From: Pontederia crassipes
Taxonomy: Eukaryota > Streptophyta > Magnoliopsida > Commelinales > Pontederiaceae
NCBI GenBank assembly: GCA_030549335.1
Contig: CM060183.1
Coordinates: 35,896,768 to 35,960,767, forward strand
Length of the DNA: 64,000 nt
Reading direction: 5' to 3'
Shown here piece by piece: positions 1 through 11,797 of this stretch; position 1 is the first letter of the stretch, and every line of letters starts with the position of its first letter. Under the pieces are notes generated by a model. The model searched no databases, had not been told where the DNA came from, and saw only the letters and a program-made list of their open reading frames with translations. The position numbers and the translations under genes are program-made.

Positions 1-518
1 TTATTAATTTATGAGTGAAGTGATGATTTTTTTTGGGGGGTGCATAATATCAGGACTTGCAGCTGTTGAAGATTGTTGGAATGTTAGGGATGAACAGCAA
101 TGGAACATTCTCTTTGAGACAGGGAGACACTGTTGATATCTTTCCTTTCTTTTTTTGCATATATGTACAAAAACTACGAACTCCTTCCAATCCTTCCATG
201 ATGTCGACTCCTCCTCCTCATCTTCCAAACAACAACGTGGACCATCTCCTCCTCGTCTGTTCAATTCCCTTCTCGTACATTTCTTGTCCACATGATGGGC
301 TCCACTCCAGATGCAATTGCGTCTTTTCCAAAGGTCCTCTTTGCACCTTTTTTTTTCTCTCTTTTGAGCTGCCCTTCTCACACTCGGCGAAGACCGCCGG
401 ACGGCTAGTTCAAAGTTCAAACCACCCAGAAATAAAATAAGATGGGCCACGCCGTCGTTGCCCGATCGTCGGAAGAGAGCCTTTCTAGTCGAGTGATCGC
501 CGCCATTATATGTGTTAG
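1..518. other. Left-edge intergenic DNA before the retrotransposon
   Basis: No gene is recognised. The stretch is pyrimidine-rich, with short T and CT runs, and reading frames are short and show no family features. It ends in the target site of the retrotransposon that begins at 519. The four bases TTAG at 515-518 reappear directly after that element at 6151-6154. Before the insertion this DNA was therefore contiguous with the region upstream of the ferrochelatase gene. Confidence 0.5.
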
Positions 519-1052
519 TGTCCCGGGAGCTTCTCCCCGGGACACGTCGAGTTATTTTACCATGTATTTTTCTTTTCAATTCACTTTTGTATTTAGTTTT
601 ATTTTCAAGTGTGATAGTGATAGTTTTGTAATTCTGCACTCCTGAAAAGTGCACCCCCTTGGCTTGTTCTCCATATCATACGTCGCATATGGGCCTCACG
701 AGCCTGCGGTATAGTAAGGAGAGACCAGTTAGTGCTCCTCCCAAGCCTTGTAATCATCCCTATTTTCTCAACAAAGATTTCAAACTTCCCTAAATCTAGC
801 ACCGTGCCTCGAACGTGGGGTGACAACCCACAAAAGAACGTCCCAAAGAGATCGAGCGTCCCGCTGAGGTGTCCGTTCGTTTACGAACGCCTCCACCGAA
901 GAAGCGGCCGCTCGGGACCGAGCGTCCCAAAAACTGTGGCAATCGAAAAGTGGCAAAAGCAAGCTTCCGCAAAGCATTCAAAAGAGTTTGCCTAGACGTT
1001 GGGCACGTCTAGACGCTGCACGGGTCATCAAGCGGAACATGACCCCGTGACA
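519..1052 (+). repeat. 5' LTR of the chromovirus
   Basis: 534 bp, TG...CA ends. It matches 5626-6150 along its whole length, with scattered substitutions and small gaps, and is followed at once by the primer-binding site. Confidence 0.92.
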
Positions 1053-1055
1053 AGT

Positions 1056-1067
1056 TGGTATCAGAGC
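1056..1067 (+). other. Primer-binding site (initiator Met tRNA)
   Basis: TGGTATCAGAGC starts three bases after the 5' LTR. It is complementary to the 3' end of plant initiator methionine tRNA, the usual primer for chromoviruses. Confidence 0.88.
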
Positions 1068-1089
1068 AGCGTTTCTGGGACTGCTCAAG

Positions 1090-4000
1090 TTGGCGTTCGA
1101 CGATCAAAGAGAAATGACATCAAATTCGGAGATGACGACTGCACCCGTCGCATCGGAGAAGGGCCGCCCCGAGCAAGGGTGTGCCCGCTCGAACGACGCC
1201 TTGTCCGCCTTCGAGCGATGCCTCGACCAATTCCAATTGGACGTGTGCGAGATGCAAGACCAATGCGTAACGCAAGAGCGAGAGTTGGAGAGTGGATCTC
1301 GCAACGATGCGGGATGAGATGACGCCGTTGTATACGCGGCTGGAGTCCATGGAGGCGACGATCATGGACATGCGGGAGACCTTGGACAATGGTCTCTCCG
1401 ACATGCGGTTCGAGATGGAGCAAGAGTTCAAGACCATGCGGAAAGAACTCAAGCGACGCTATGGAGATGGACGGCGTCCCGAGACGCCCGCCCCGCATCA
1501 GACAAGAATTGATGTGCCAAATCCGTGGCCCTACAAAGGTGAGCAGTCGGCAACGTCCGAAGGTACATGGAGGCCTTGGCGCGTGACGTCCGAAGCGAGG
1601 ATGGTGAAGACCGTATTCTTCTACTTGCAAGATGCGGCGAGTCTATGGTGGCGGTGCCATTGCGACGATTTGAAACGTGGCAACGTCGAGCCCATTGAGA
1701 GGTGGGATGACTTCAAGAGGCAGTTGATGAATTACTTCAGCCCTGCCAAATCGGGATTGGAGGCCAAGATTGCGTTGTTCAACATTTGCCAGAAGAGCAC
1801 GTTGAAGGAGTACGTGAAAGAGTCATCGAGCTCCGCCTACAGAACTCACAGGTGGACGAAGACACGTTATTGGCGATCTTTGTGAAGGGTTTGAAGCCAT
1901 GGGCTAGGACGGAGTTGGAGCAACGAAATTGCCCCAACCTCCGCTCGCTAGTCGCTGCTGCTGAGTCGCGCGTGGAGTATGCCAAAACGAGCGCTCCACC
2001 ACCAAAGTCCTCGGGCAAGGGCTATGATGGGGAAGAGAAGCTAAAGTCGCAAGGAGGCAAGTCGCACTACCAGGACAAATTCAAGGGACAACAAGACAGG
2101 AGGCCCAACAATGACCGTTTCAAGAGGGACGAAAAGCCACCGAAATCATGCTACATTTGCAAGGGTCCGCATTGGACAAGCGATTGTCCGCAACAGGCGA
2201 CGGTCAACGTCATGTATTGCCCTGACGAGAAGGAGAAGGAGGAGGCGTGTCTCAGTTCGATGCACATTATCAATGCCATCAACGCCTCGAAGGGTCTTTC
2301 ATCGGCCGCTCGACTTTATGAGGACATCGAGTTGAACGGGCAAGTCTTCAACGCCCTCATTGACACGGGAGCATCGGAGTTGTTCGTGTCAAAAGTGGCC
2401 GCCAAGAAGCTGAAGCTGCCACTACAAAAGACTAATGTCACGTTCAAGACGGTGAACGCAAAGTCTATCTCGACCACAGGAATTTCTCCAGGAGTGAAGG
2501 TTCGCATCGGCAAGTGGTTGGAAAACTTCGACGTGACGGTGGCCCCAGTGGACGACTACGAAGTGGTGGCGGGCATCTCTTTTCTGCGACACATTGCTGC
2601 ATGTGTCATCCCACTCACCAACTCAATGGTCATCTTCGACCCCAAGAGACCCTACAACGTTCCCGTGAGGTCGGGAGGTGATCTCAAGCAGAAGACCCTC
2701 TCCGCCATGCAAGTGGCGAAGGGGTTGCGCGAACAGGAGCACACCTTCCTGGTGACCGCCTTATTGGAAGATCCGGGGCTCTCCACTGTAACACATCCCA
2801 AAGTCCTTGAAACTCTTGAGGACTTTGCGGACGTCATGCCCCCGGAGCTCTCAAAGCAGTTGCCTCTGAAGCGTGAAGTGGATCATGTCATCGAGTTGGT
2901 CCCAGGATCGAAGCCCTCTCATGGAGTCCCTTATCGGCTAGCCCCTTCGGAACTCGCAGAACTCCGTAAGCAACTTACCGAACTATTGGATGCAGGATAC
3001 GTTCGGCTCTCAAAGTCTCCATATGGCGCCCCGGTTCTCTTCCAGAAGAAGCATGACGGTTCCCTCCGGATGTACATCGACTATCGAGCGCTCAACAAGC
3101 TTACGGTGAAGAACAAGTACCCATCCCCCTGGTGGCGGACTTGTTCGACCAACTTGGTGGTGCAAGATGATTTACCAAGTTGGATCTTCGTTCGGGCTAT
3201 TGGCAAGTCCGAATAGCGGAGGAAGATGAGCAGAAGACGGCGTGCGTTACAAGATACGGCTCCTACGAGTTCCTCGTGATGCATTTCGGCCTCACCAATG
3301 CCCCGACAACCTTCTGTACTCTCATGAACAAGATATTGCAACCATTTCTTGACAGATTCGTGGTTGTGTACCTCGACGACATCATGATCTACAGCCGCAC
3401 CTTGGAGGAACACATCGAGCACATTTGACAAGTGTTCGAGGTGTTGCGGCAGAACGAGCTCTACGTCAAGCGGGAGAAGTGCGCCTTCACCCAATCGCAA
3501 GTGCACTTCTTGGGACATGTCGTCGGATGTGGCAAGCTGAAGATGGATGGCGCGAAGATTCGAGCCATCATGGAGTGGGAGCCGCCCAGGCGGTTTCCCG
3601 ACATGCTTTCATTCCTTGGCCTGACGAACTACTACAGGCGATTCGTCAAGGGGTATTCACATGTGACGACCCCTTTGACGAATCTCCTCCGGAAGAATGT
3701 GAAGTGAGAGTGGACGCTGACATGCCAGGAAGCGTTCGACACCCTCAAGAAGGTCATGACGGAGGAACCGGTGCTCGTCCTGCCAGACCACACCAAGCCA
3801 TACGAAGTACAGACAAATGCTTCTGACTATGCCATTGGAGGAGTTCTTATGCAGGAAGGGCATCACGTGGCGTTCGAGAGTCGAAAATTCAACGACACGG
3901 AGCGGCGCTATGCCGTTCAGGAGAAGGAGATGACCGCGGTGATCCACTGCCTTAGGACATGACGGCACTACCTCATCGGGTCGCGATTTCACATTAAGAC

Positions 4001-5575
4001 GGACAACGTCGCGACAAGTTACTTCGAGACGCAGAAGAAGCTCTCGCCGAAACAAACAAGATGGCAAGATTTTATGACGGAATTCGACTACGTTTTGGAG
4101 TACAAGCCTGGTAAGACGAATGTCGTTGTCGACGCCCTCAGTCGACGTGCGAAATTGACGGCCATGAGCTCCTCTCAGGCCGACATGATCGAGATGATCA
4201 AGAAGGGATTGGAATCGGATCCCACGGCAAAGAACCTGTTTGAGCAAGCAAAGGAACGCCGCTTTTGGGTGGAAGATGGGCTGATCTTCACCAAGGAACG
4301 CCGCATCTACGTTCCTCTGTTCGACAATTTGCGGCGCACTATCATGCAGGAGTGTCATGACTCAAGTGGGCGGGACATCCGGGCATCCGTCGCACTTTGG
4401 CACTCATCGAAGACAACTATTTCTGATCAAGGATGAAAGATGATGTTGAAGCTTTCATGAAGACATGCCTTGTTTGCCAGCAAGACAAGAATCTCAACCA
4501 AGCGCCCAGCGGACTTCTGGAACCCCTGCCTATTTCAAAGCGTCCATGGAAGGATGTTTCCATGGACTTCATCACATGTCTGCCCAAGTCTGAAGGGGCA
4601 GGTACCATCATGGTAGTCGTCGATCGGTTCTCCAAGTATGTCATCTTCACGAGTTGTCCTGCTACAGAAGCTGCGGAGTTATTCATGAAACATGTAGTGA
4701 AGTATTGGAGTCTACTACAAAGCATCGTCAGCGATCGGGATGGTCGATTTGTTGGCAACTTCTGGAAGGAACTGTTCAAGATGATGGGCTCCAACCTACA
4801 TTTCTCGACATCACTTCATCCTCAAACTGACGGCCAAACTGAGAAGGTGAATTGTATCTTGGAGATCTACTTGCGGCACTATGTGAGTGTCAATCAGAAG
4901 GACTGGGTGAAGCTACTCGACATCGCACAATTTTCTTACAACTTGCAGCGGAGCGAGTCGACCAATCGGAGTTCCCGAGAGATAGTGACGGGACAACAAC
5001 CTCTGACGCCCCAGGTCGTCGCCACATCCTATGGTGGCAAAGTCCTCGCCGCTCACCGCATGACGAGGGAATGACATGAGCAGAACGACATGGCGAGAAC
5101 ATGTTTGCACAAGGCATCGGAGTGCATGAAGAAGTGGGCGAACACCGCTCGCCGAAAAGTCAACTTTGAAGTCGGAGACTTGATCCTTGTGAAGCTAGTC
5201 CAACATCTTCGACTAAGTGGAAAGAATCTGCACAAAGACCTCGTTAGGCGTTACGAGGGCCCGTTCAAGATCTTGAAGAAGGTAGGCAAAGTGGCCTACA
5301 AGTTGGAGCTCTCACCTCAAATGCAGCAACACCACGTCTTCCATATCAGCCTGCTCTAGCCTTTTGTAGAAGATATTGAAGATCCCAGGCATGGAGTTTC
5401 AGACCGCGCCCCGCCGGCCATCCGTCAGCAGTTTATTGATCAAGTTGAAGAAGTACTCGCCGTCCGCACGAAAAATCGGAAGAAGGAGTATCTTGTTCGA
5501 TGGAGCGGAAGACCGGACGCCGACACAAGTTGAGAGACAGGCGAAGACTTGTGGCAGTTCAAATAGAAGATTGAA
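1090..5575 (+). pseudogene. Broken gag-pol polyprotein of the chromovirus
   Basis: The reading frame is split by frameshifts and stops. The gag part spans about 1090-2300, with shifts near 1300 and 1800. Its zinc knuckle, CX2CX3HX4C, is at about 2149-2187. The protease motif LIDTGAS lies near 2359. Reverse transcriptase starts near 2940, is shifted near 3125, and keeps YLDD near 3369. RNase H follows at about 3750-4140, where the usual TDASD reads TNASD, so a catalytic acid is altered. The integrase zinc-binding part is shifted near 4370, and the core (about 4560-4870) keeps its acidic residues. The chromodomain ends at about 5570. In-frame stops include 3426, 3705, 3960, 5072 and one inside the chromodomain. 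Most look like Trp TGG changed to TGA, and 3426 looks like Arg CGA changed to TGA. No functional protein is expected. Confidence 0.9.
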
Positions 5576-5612
5576 AAATTCCAAGCTGCAGCTCCAGGGA
5601 CGTCGCTGACTT

Positions 5613-5624
5613 GAGTGGGAGAGA
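5613..5624 (+). other. Polypurine tract of the chromovirus
   Basis: A purine-rich run (GAGTGGGAGAGA) sits immediately before the 3' LTR, where the plus-strand primer is expected. Confidence 0.65.
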
Positions 5625-5625
5625 A

Positions 5626-6150
5626 TGTCCCGGGGGCTTCTCCCGGGGCACGTCGAGTTATCTTACCATGTATTTTCCTTTTCAACTCACTTTTGTACTT
5701 AGTTTTATTTCCAAGTGTGATAGTGACAATTTTGTAATTCTGCACTCCTGAAAAGTGCACCCCCTTGACTTGTTCTCCACATCACACGTCGCATATGGAC
5801 CTCACGAGCCTGCGGTATAGTAAGGGGAGACCAGCTAATGCTCCCCCAAGCTTTATAGTCATCCCTATTTTCTCAACAAAGATTTCAAGTTTCATAAATC
5901 TAGCACCGTGCCTCGAGCGTGGGGTGACAATCCACAAAAGAGCGTCCCAAAGATATCGAGCGTCCCGCCGACCGTTCATTTACCAACGCCTCCAACGAAG
6001 AAGCGGCCGCTCGGGATCGAGCGTCCCAAAATTGTTGCAATCGAAAAGTGATAAGAGCAAGCTTCCGCAAAATATTCAAAAGAGTTTGTCTAAACGTTGG
6101 GCACGTCTAGACGCCGCACGGGTCATCGAGCGAAAAACGACCCCGTGACA
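5626..6150 (+). repeat. 3' LTR of the chromovirus
   Basis: 525 bp. Starts TGTCCCGGGG and ends GTGACA, followed by TTAG, the target-site repeat also seen at 515-518. It differs from the 5' LTR by scattered substitutions and indels. Confidence 0.92.
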
Positions 6151-6807
6151 TTAGCACGGATTTAACTTATTTTTTAAAATAATTTTAGAGGCACAAGCAA
6201 AGGGAAAAAAGAATTCTCATGTGGACCCCGCTTAAGTGTCGCATCTCATTCGTTGGCTCCGTGTTTGGTGTTCTATGGCAGATACTCGCCGGCAGAGGAG
6301 GAGGAGGAGGAGGCGTCTCTTTGTTGGGTTAGTTCATAGTTGTTGTCGTGGGGGCACATGGGGCAATTGATTCGCGGAAGGTGGCGGTACTGCTTCTTTG
6401 TTTGACCGCGATTACGCGAGAAGCCGTCGGACCCCTACGCGATTTCGATCGCCTTCTCCGTCCTCCTCCCCGTAAAAACCCTGCAATCTCGGTCGACTTC
6501 GTTGTTTCCTCCGTCTATTCGGTCGATCTCCGATCACGAGGTGCGTCTCCGATCTCGCGTTTTTTTCTTCTTTCGCCTGATCCGATTCGCCGGATTGCGT
6601 GTGCATTTCTGCGAGGATGGGAGATTTGGTCAACCCGCTTGTTTCTCTTTTCCTTTTGTTTTTCTGAAATGAGTCGTGAGATCACGAAGCATAATTGGTC
6701 AAAATGATTGAATTTTTTTTTCATCGTTTTTCCTGGAGATTTTGAACATGTCATCATGAATCTATGCGTAAAATTTTCTTCCTTGTAATCCCACAGGCGA
6801 GGAAATC
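6151..6807 (+). promoter_or_regulatory. Upstream region, 5'UTR and 5'UTR intron of ferrochelatase
   Basis: The stretch between the retrotransposon and the ferrochelatase ATG. A 5' leader exon appears to end at 6540 (donor GTGCGT at 6541). A leader intron then runs to the acceptor at 6795-6796, leaving an 11-base leader before ATG 6808. A GGA-repeat tract lies near 6295-6315. I cannot place the transcription start. The retrotransposon sits so close that part of the native promoter may have been displaced. Confidence 0.55.
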
Positions 6808-9800
6808 ATGGAAGCTGTGAGTTTTGGGATCATCCGATCGAAGTTACCCGCTTGTCGGAGGACCAGCGAGTCCGTTGTGTTGTAAGTAGTATCACCTCGT
6901 GATGCAATTCTTTTATCTAATATTTTCCTTGTCGTTAGTATAACCTGGACATTAGGTATAGGAAACAAATCAATTTATTTATTTTGAAGTTTTACTGCTC
7001 GAATTGAGAATCTGAAACGTCGTTTTCTTCAGGGCAAAAGGCAGGAGCAGTGATCCTTTCCACTGTGTCAAATCTACTGTTTCATGTTCAGTCGATGGCC
7101 CGCGAGGAACTAAGGGCTCATCACTATCTTGGCATGCCTCAGGCACTAGCAGCGGCGGCTTTGGCAATTTGATAATTACGCCAATTGAGAAGCGGAGTCT
7201 AGCAGGGAAAACATTTTGTTCTGCAGAAACATTTTCTTTTGATGGTGTGGTTTCTCGTGTCCCTTCAAGTGCAACAGAAGAAAACGTTGGGGTTCTGCTG
7301 TTGAATCTTGGAGGCCCTGAGACTCTTAATGACGTTCAACCGTTCCTTTTTAATTTATTTGCTGATCCAGTAAGTGTCTCTCAGAAATTAAAAACACAAT
7401 TCTTCTTTTCTTCTTTTCGTGTCTACTTTGGTTCAATTTTAGTCAGATGATGATTATCATTGCTTCTGTATCATATCCAGCATGGAGAATGATTTGGAGA
7501 ACACAAGTTATTTTTTAACCCCCTCAGGAAAACTTTACTTATTGACATATTATGGAGACATTTTTCCATATTTCCTCTGTACATATTGCAAAGAATTTTT
7601 CCTTGCTGCATCTGACATGGATACTCCATTTATTATCTATTTTTATTGTCGCTGTAGATCACCATAGGCTATCTTATGATTTTAGAAGAGTGTTACACGT
7701 TAGTATTTTTAGCATGGAACAAATTCTTTGGCAGTTGAACTATAAGCTCTTTGTTTTATTTTCTACAGGACATTATCAGACTTCCTAGGTTGTTCCGATT
7801 TCTCCAAAGGCCATTGGCACAACTAATATCAGTCGTCCGGGCACCAAAGAGTAAAGAGGGTTATGCTGCTATCGGCGGTGGATCACCATTACGGAAAATT
7901 ACTGATGATCAGGTTGAAATACTAAACATTACACAGTCGTTATTTGTTAGTGGAGTTCCTGTATAATGTTTTCATCTTTGGATTTACTCTACTTAATCGG
8001 CATGTTATCACTTCTTTCCAGGCCCAAGCGCTTAAATTGGCTCTCAAAGAGAAGAATGTGTACGCAAATGTATATGTTGGAATGCGATACTGGTACCCCT
8101 TCACTGAGGAAGCTATTCATCAGGTCAGCTTAATGTTTGGCATAGTTTCCATCATAATTCTGCAGCTTTATTGTTCTGTCAGCATAGATCTGTGTGGTTA
8201 ATGATAATTTGCCATGCACAATTGCTAAATGTCAGAATCTATGCAAGATACTATTAGTTGGCAGTCAATTTTGACCATGAACCCATTTATTGCCAGAAGA
8301 TGTTTGACAAAAATTGATAGCGCATGAAAAGTTATGCATGTTTTGTTCCTTGAGTATAGTAAGTATATTGCAATTGCCAAGTCATGAAAAGTTATGGAGA
8401 ACTACTTTGCCCTTCTGCAAAAAGGGGACTGCTATTTGAAGATCAAGGGAATTATTTTAGGTTTTCATAATTTAGTTCTTTTGATCTTCCTTTGTCAGTT
8501 CTGATTCATTGTTCATATGGTTCCAGATGAAGAAGGATAAAATTACTAAGCTTGTTGTTCTCCCACTGTATCCTCAATACTCCATATCTACTAGTGGTTC
8601 AAGCATTCGTGTGCTCCAGAAAATATTCCGGTGGGTACCTAATTTCCTTACTTTCTTCAAATTGATAACACTTATGTATCAATAAATTTTGACATAGATA
8701 ACATTGCAGGGAAGATGCTTATTTCACAAGACTGCCAGTTTCCATCATCGAGTCATGGTATCAGCGTGAAGGATACATCAGGTCAATGGCTGATTTGATA
8801 GAGAATGAGCTTTTAAAGTTCTCTAAACCTGAGGAGGTAATATATCTTCAAGGCATTTCTATAACTCTTTTGTTTTAAAGAAAACCAGATGACATTTCTT
8901 CTGTATCTAGCGGATCAGTCCTTTCTTTCTCTTATCATCTTGCACTTTGTTTCTCCGATACTTTGTCATGTGTCTGGTCTTGCCAACGACCTATTCTCTG
9001 GATCAAATTTAACATCTGTTTTGCTTCTAACTTCATGATGTTCCCTTCTCAAGAAAAAAAAAACTTCGTGATGTTCTCTCATCTTTTTATCCATACGTGT
9101 TGCTTATATTTTTTTAATCCTTCTGTGGGAACGTTCTTTGTATTTTCTAGTCATTCTGTAAATTTGTGTAATTGATTGAATTTTTTGTAAAGAGGGAGAG
9201 GGAGGCCAAGGCGGACACTTGGCGAACTAATAGAGCAAGATTTATTGGTGAATAATATACCGAAAGGTTTGGTTACTAATAGAGCGGAATGGCGTCGTAT
9301 GATCCATGTAGCCGACCCCACCTAGTGGGATAAGGCTTTGTTGTTGTTGTTGTTGATTGAATTTTTTGTGGTATATACTTTCTAAAAGGTTTTGTGGACA
9401 GTTTTTTTACATTTGCTCAAGAATGTATCCATTACCGTAAATATATTACACCACAAAGCTTAAAAGCCTAGTATTGTCTATAGTTTGTTTTTAGATTCTC
9501 AATTCACCCTTTTTAACCAGTTTATTACAGAAAAGCCTCATTCTATTGGATTTGCTTTTGCCCCCGTGGTTCGGCGAATGAATAATCATTAAGTCCTCTT
9601 ACGGATAACACACAATGAAATACCCACAGACAGTCAAATTTTTTGTGAATCTATGAAAGTTAGATTCCCTCATGAAATAAAACATTTATGTAACAGGAGG
9701 AAGGTTTGCATTAGGGATTAAGTGAAAAAAAAAAGCTGGGTGGTAGTGTGGGGGGATGCACTTTCCTTTCTTGTTGTTGAATATCTCATTTGTGTACATC

Positions 9801-11156
9801 TTCTCTTTGTTTCCCGAGTCTTTGTTGGGTGACTTGCAGAATTAAAAAGATCAAACCTTTGACGATTCCACCTATGCATGTTTCATGTGATGCCTCAAAC
9901 TCTAACATTACACTGATATGTGATGACAGGTTATGATATTCTTTAGTGCGCATGGAGTCCCACTTAGTTATGTTGAAGAAGCAGGAGATCCTTACAGAGA
10001 TCAGATGGAGGAATGCATTGCTTTAATCATGGCTGAGCTCAAATCTAGAGGAATTTCCAATGATCATACTCTTGCTTATCAGGTCTGCAAAAAGGAAAAT
10101 GCGATGTGCATGCCATTCTTGTGTCTTCCAGGACATTTTTTAAACATGTAAGTGAAGATCTGCTGATGTTTATTTCGTGACCCTTGCAGAGTCGAGTGGG
10201 GCCTGTCCAATGGTTGAGGCCTTATACTGACGAAGTAATAGTCAAGCTTGGTCAGAATGGTGTTAAAAGCCTTCTTGCAGTTCCTATAAGGTACTGTCAA
10301 AACAAGATACCTCTGCTTTCTAATTTCAAGATGATTGTCCTTTTCATTCCATATTCTAAACAAATGGCTGAGTAAATTCCTTTTGATATAACTCTTAATT
10401 ATATATAGCATACTAGTATGCTGTTTCCAGGTTAACAGAACTTCTTCTCATCCCAAGTGTTCATATTTTTAAACTTGGTGTTCATTTTTCTTAACCAACT
10501 TTTCTTTTTGTTATCCTATTTTTTGTGAAAGTTTTTTTGATCCTTTTAACCTATTTTCCTCAATCAATATCCACATCCAGAGTTCCTAAATATTTTACAC
10601 AACTTTCAGTATATGACCTACATGTTGCAAAAATATAGTTTACCAATTCGAATGAAGTTGTGTCATGTTCATGAATTGGCATTATACGATTATTAAGCTC
10701 CAAGGCGTCCATCACCATTAGATAGGCTCCATCTTGGATACAAGTTATCCATGATGATTAATTATCAGATTATATTGCTTTGGTAATCTTGTAATTCGTA
10801 CTTCATCTCATTAGATGTCTCTTGTCTCAACTAGCTTTGTCAGCGAGCATATTGAAACTCTGGAAGAGATAGACATGGAATACAGGGAATTGGCTCTGGA
10901 ATCAGGCATTGATAAGTGGGGCAGAGTCCCAGCGCTGGGTTGCACATCTTCGTTTATCTCAGATCTGGCAGATGCTGTTGTAGAAGCCCTTCCGGCCGCT
11001 TCTTTCCCTTCAGCTGCAAAGAACACTTGGAATGAGGCCGATGCCGACATGGATCCGCTGCAGCAAGCTATCAAATTGTTCTTCGGGTCCATTTTGGCTG
11101 CTGTGCTCCTGTTGTCGCCAAGGCTGGTTTCTGCGTTCAGAAATTCTCTTTTCTAA
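6808..11156 (+). CDS. FC1: Ferrochelatase, plastid type (FC1-like)
   Basis: Inserts ferrous iron into protoporphyrin IX, the last step of haem synthesis. The nine coding exons I place are 6808-6881, 7033-7369, 7769-7912, 8022-8123, 8527-8630, 8710-8836, 9930-10082, 10190-10290 and 10835-11156. Phases agree throughout and give 487 residues. The N-terminal part of about 100 residues is basic and Ser-rich, like a plastid transit peptide. The core begins [11 protein letters not shown]. The ferrochelatase signature FFSAHGVP at about residues 300-307 holds the catalytic His304, and WGRVPALGC and [11 protein letters not shown] follow. The C-terminus is a single hydrophobic segment with no chlorophyll-binding LHC-like motif, which points to the FC1 rather than the FC2 type. 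The 1.1-kb intron 8837-9929 carries a LINE tail. The last acceptor was chosen at 10833-10834 because it alone restores the conserved ISFVSEH. Confidence 0.93.
9189..9352 (+). mobile_element. 5'-truncated RTE-like LINE tail in a ferrochelatase intron
   Basis: 164 bp matching the 3' end of the LINE at 14428-15722 in reverse complement, ending in a (GTT)n tail. It is flanked by a perfect 17-bp target-site duplication, TTGATTGAATTTTTTGT, at 9172-9188 and 9353-9369. Same strand as the host gene. Confidence 0.9.
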
Positions 11157-11752
11157 TTGGCTGGCAAACATTTTCACTCGAATGCTAACAGGGATAAAGC
11201 AAGATTTAACAGTGTTACTTTAGGATGATACAGCGAGGAAAAAGAGCTCCAGAAGTTTCTCTTCTTTTCTTTCTTTTTCTTTTCTGATATTGGTATACAG
11301 AAGACTTCAAAATAATCATATACGGCATGGCATTTGCAAGCGGAATGCATCATCTGTTTGGTTTGTTAGATTTTGCCCCAGAGATTATTATCCAAAGAAT
11401 TGCTTATCCTTGTAATGGAAAAAAAAAGGATTCGTTTATCCTTTGAAATTAAAATTAGGAGCAAGAATTTCTTCTCTCTCTCTCTCCATATGATTGAGAA
11501 TATTTACTATTGTTAATATTTTTTGTTGGGCAGAAATATATTATTCGTTAGAATAAGGATAGAATCTTATTCAATACTTTATCTGTCCTAGTGATAATTG
11601 GGCGCCCATTTTGATGGGTGGACGTCCATTAAATTAAACTCTTTTTATAATAACCACATAATAAAGAGAAGGTAGCAATGCTCTTTTAATTAATTCGTCT
11701 TCTGTAGGGTTGACCCAGGACTCGAATCATTATATTCCAAGTCGTCCTTTTT

Positions 11753-11797
<45 letters not shown>

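Larger units (their letters stand above)
519..6150 (+). mobile_element. Ty3/gypsy LTR retrotransposon, chromovirus type, degenerate
   Basis: This is a full-length but inactive LTR retrotransposon. Two similar LTRs (519-1052 and 5626-6150) begin TGTCCCGGG and end in CCCCGTGACA. The interior has an initiator-Met tRNA primer site, gag with a zinc knuckle, protease, reverse transcriptase, RNase H, integrase and a C-terminal chromodomain, in that order, which is the Ty3/gypsy order. The chromodomain places it among chromoviruses, but I cannot assign the clade from sequence alone. A 4-bp TTAG repeat flanks it; the fifth base differs. The LTRs differ at many scattered positions and by small gaps, so the insertion is not recent. 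It lies roughly 150 to 650 bp upstream of ferrochelatase 5' transcribed sequence, in the same orientation. Confidence 0.93.

Noticed and set aside
10815..10834. In-frame ATG (MSLVSTS) just before the last ferrochelatase exon
   Set aside because: Splicing at 10833-10834 restores the conserved ISFVSEH and the correct phase, so the upstream codons are intron sequence.
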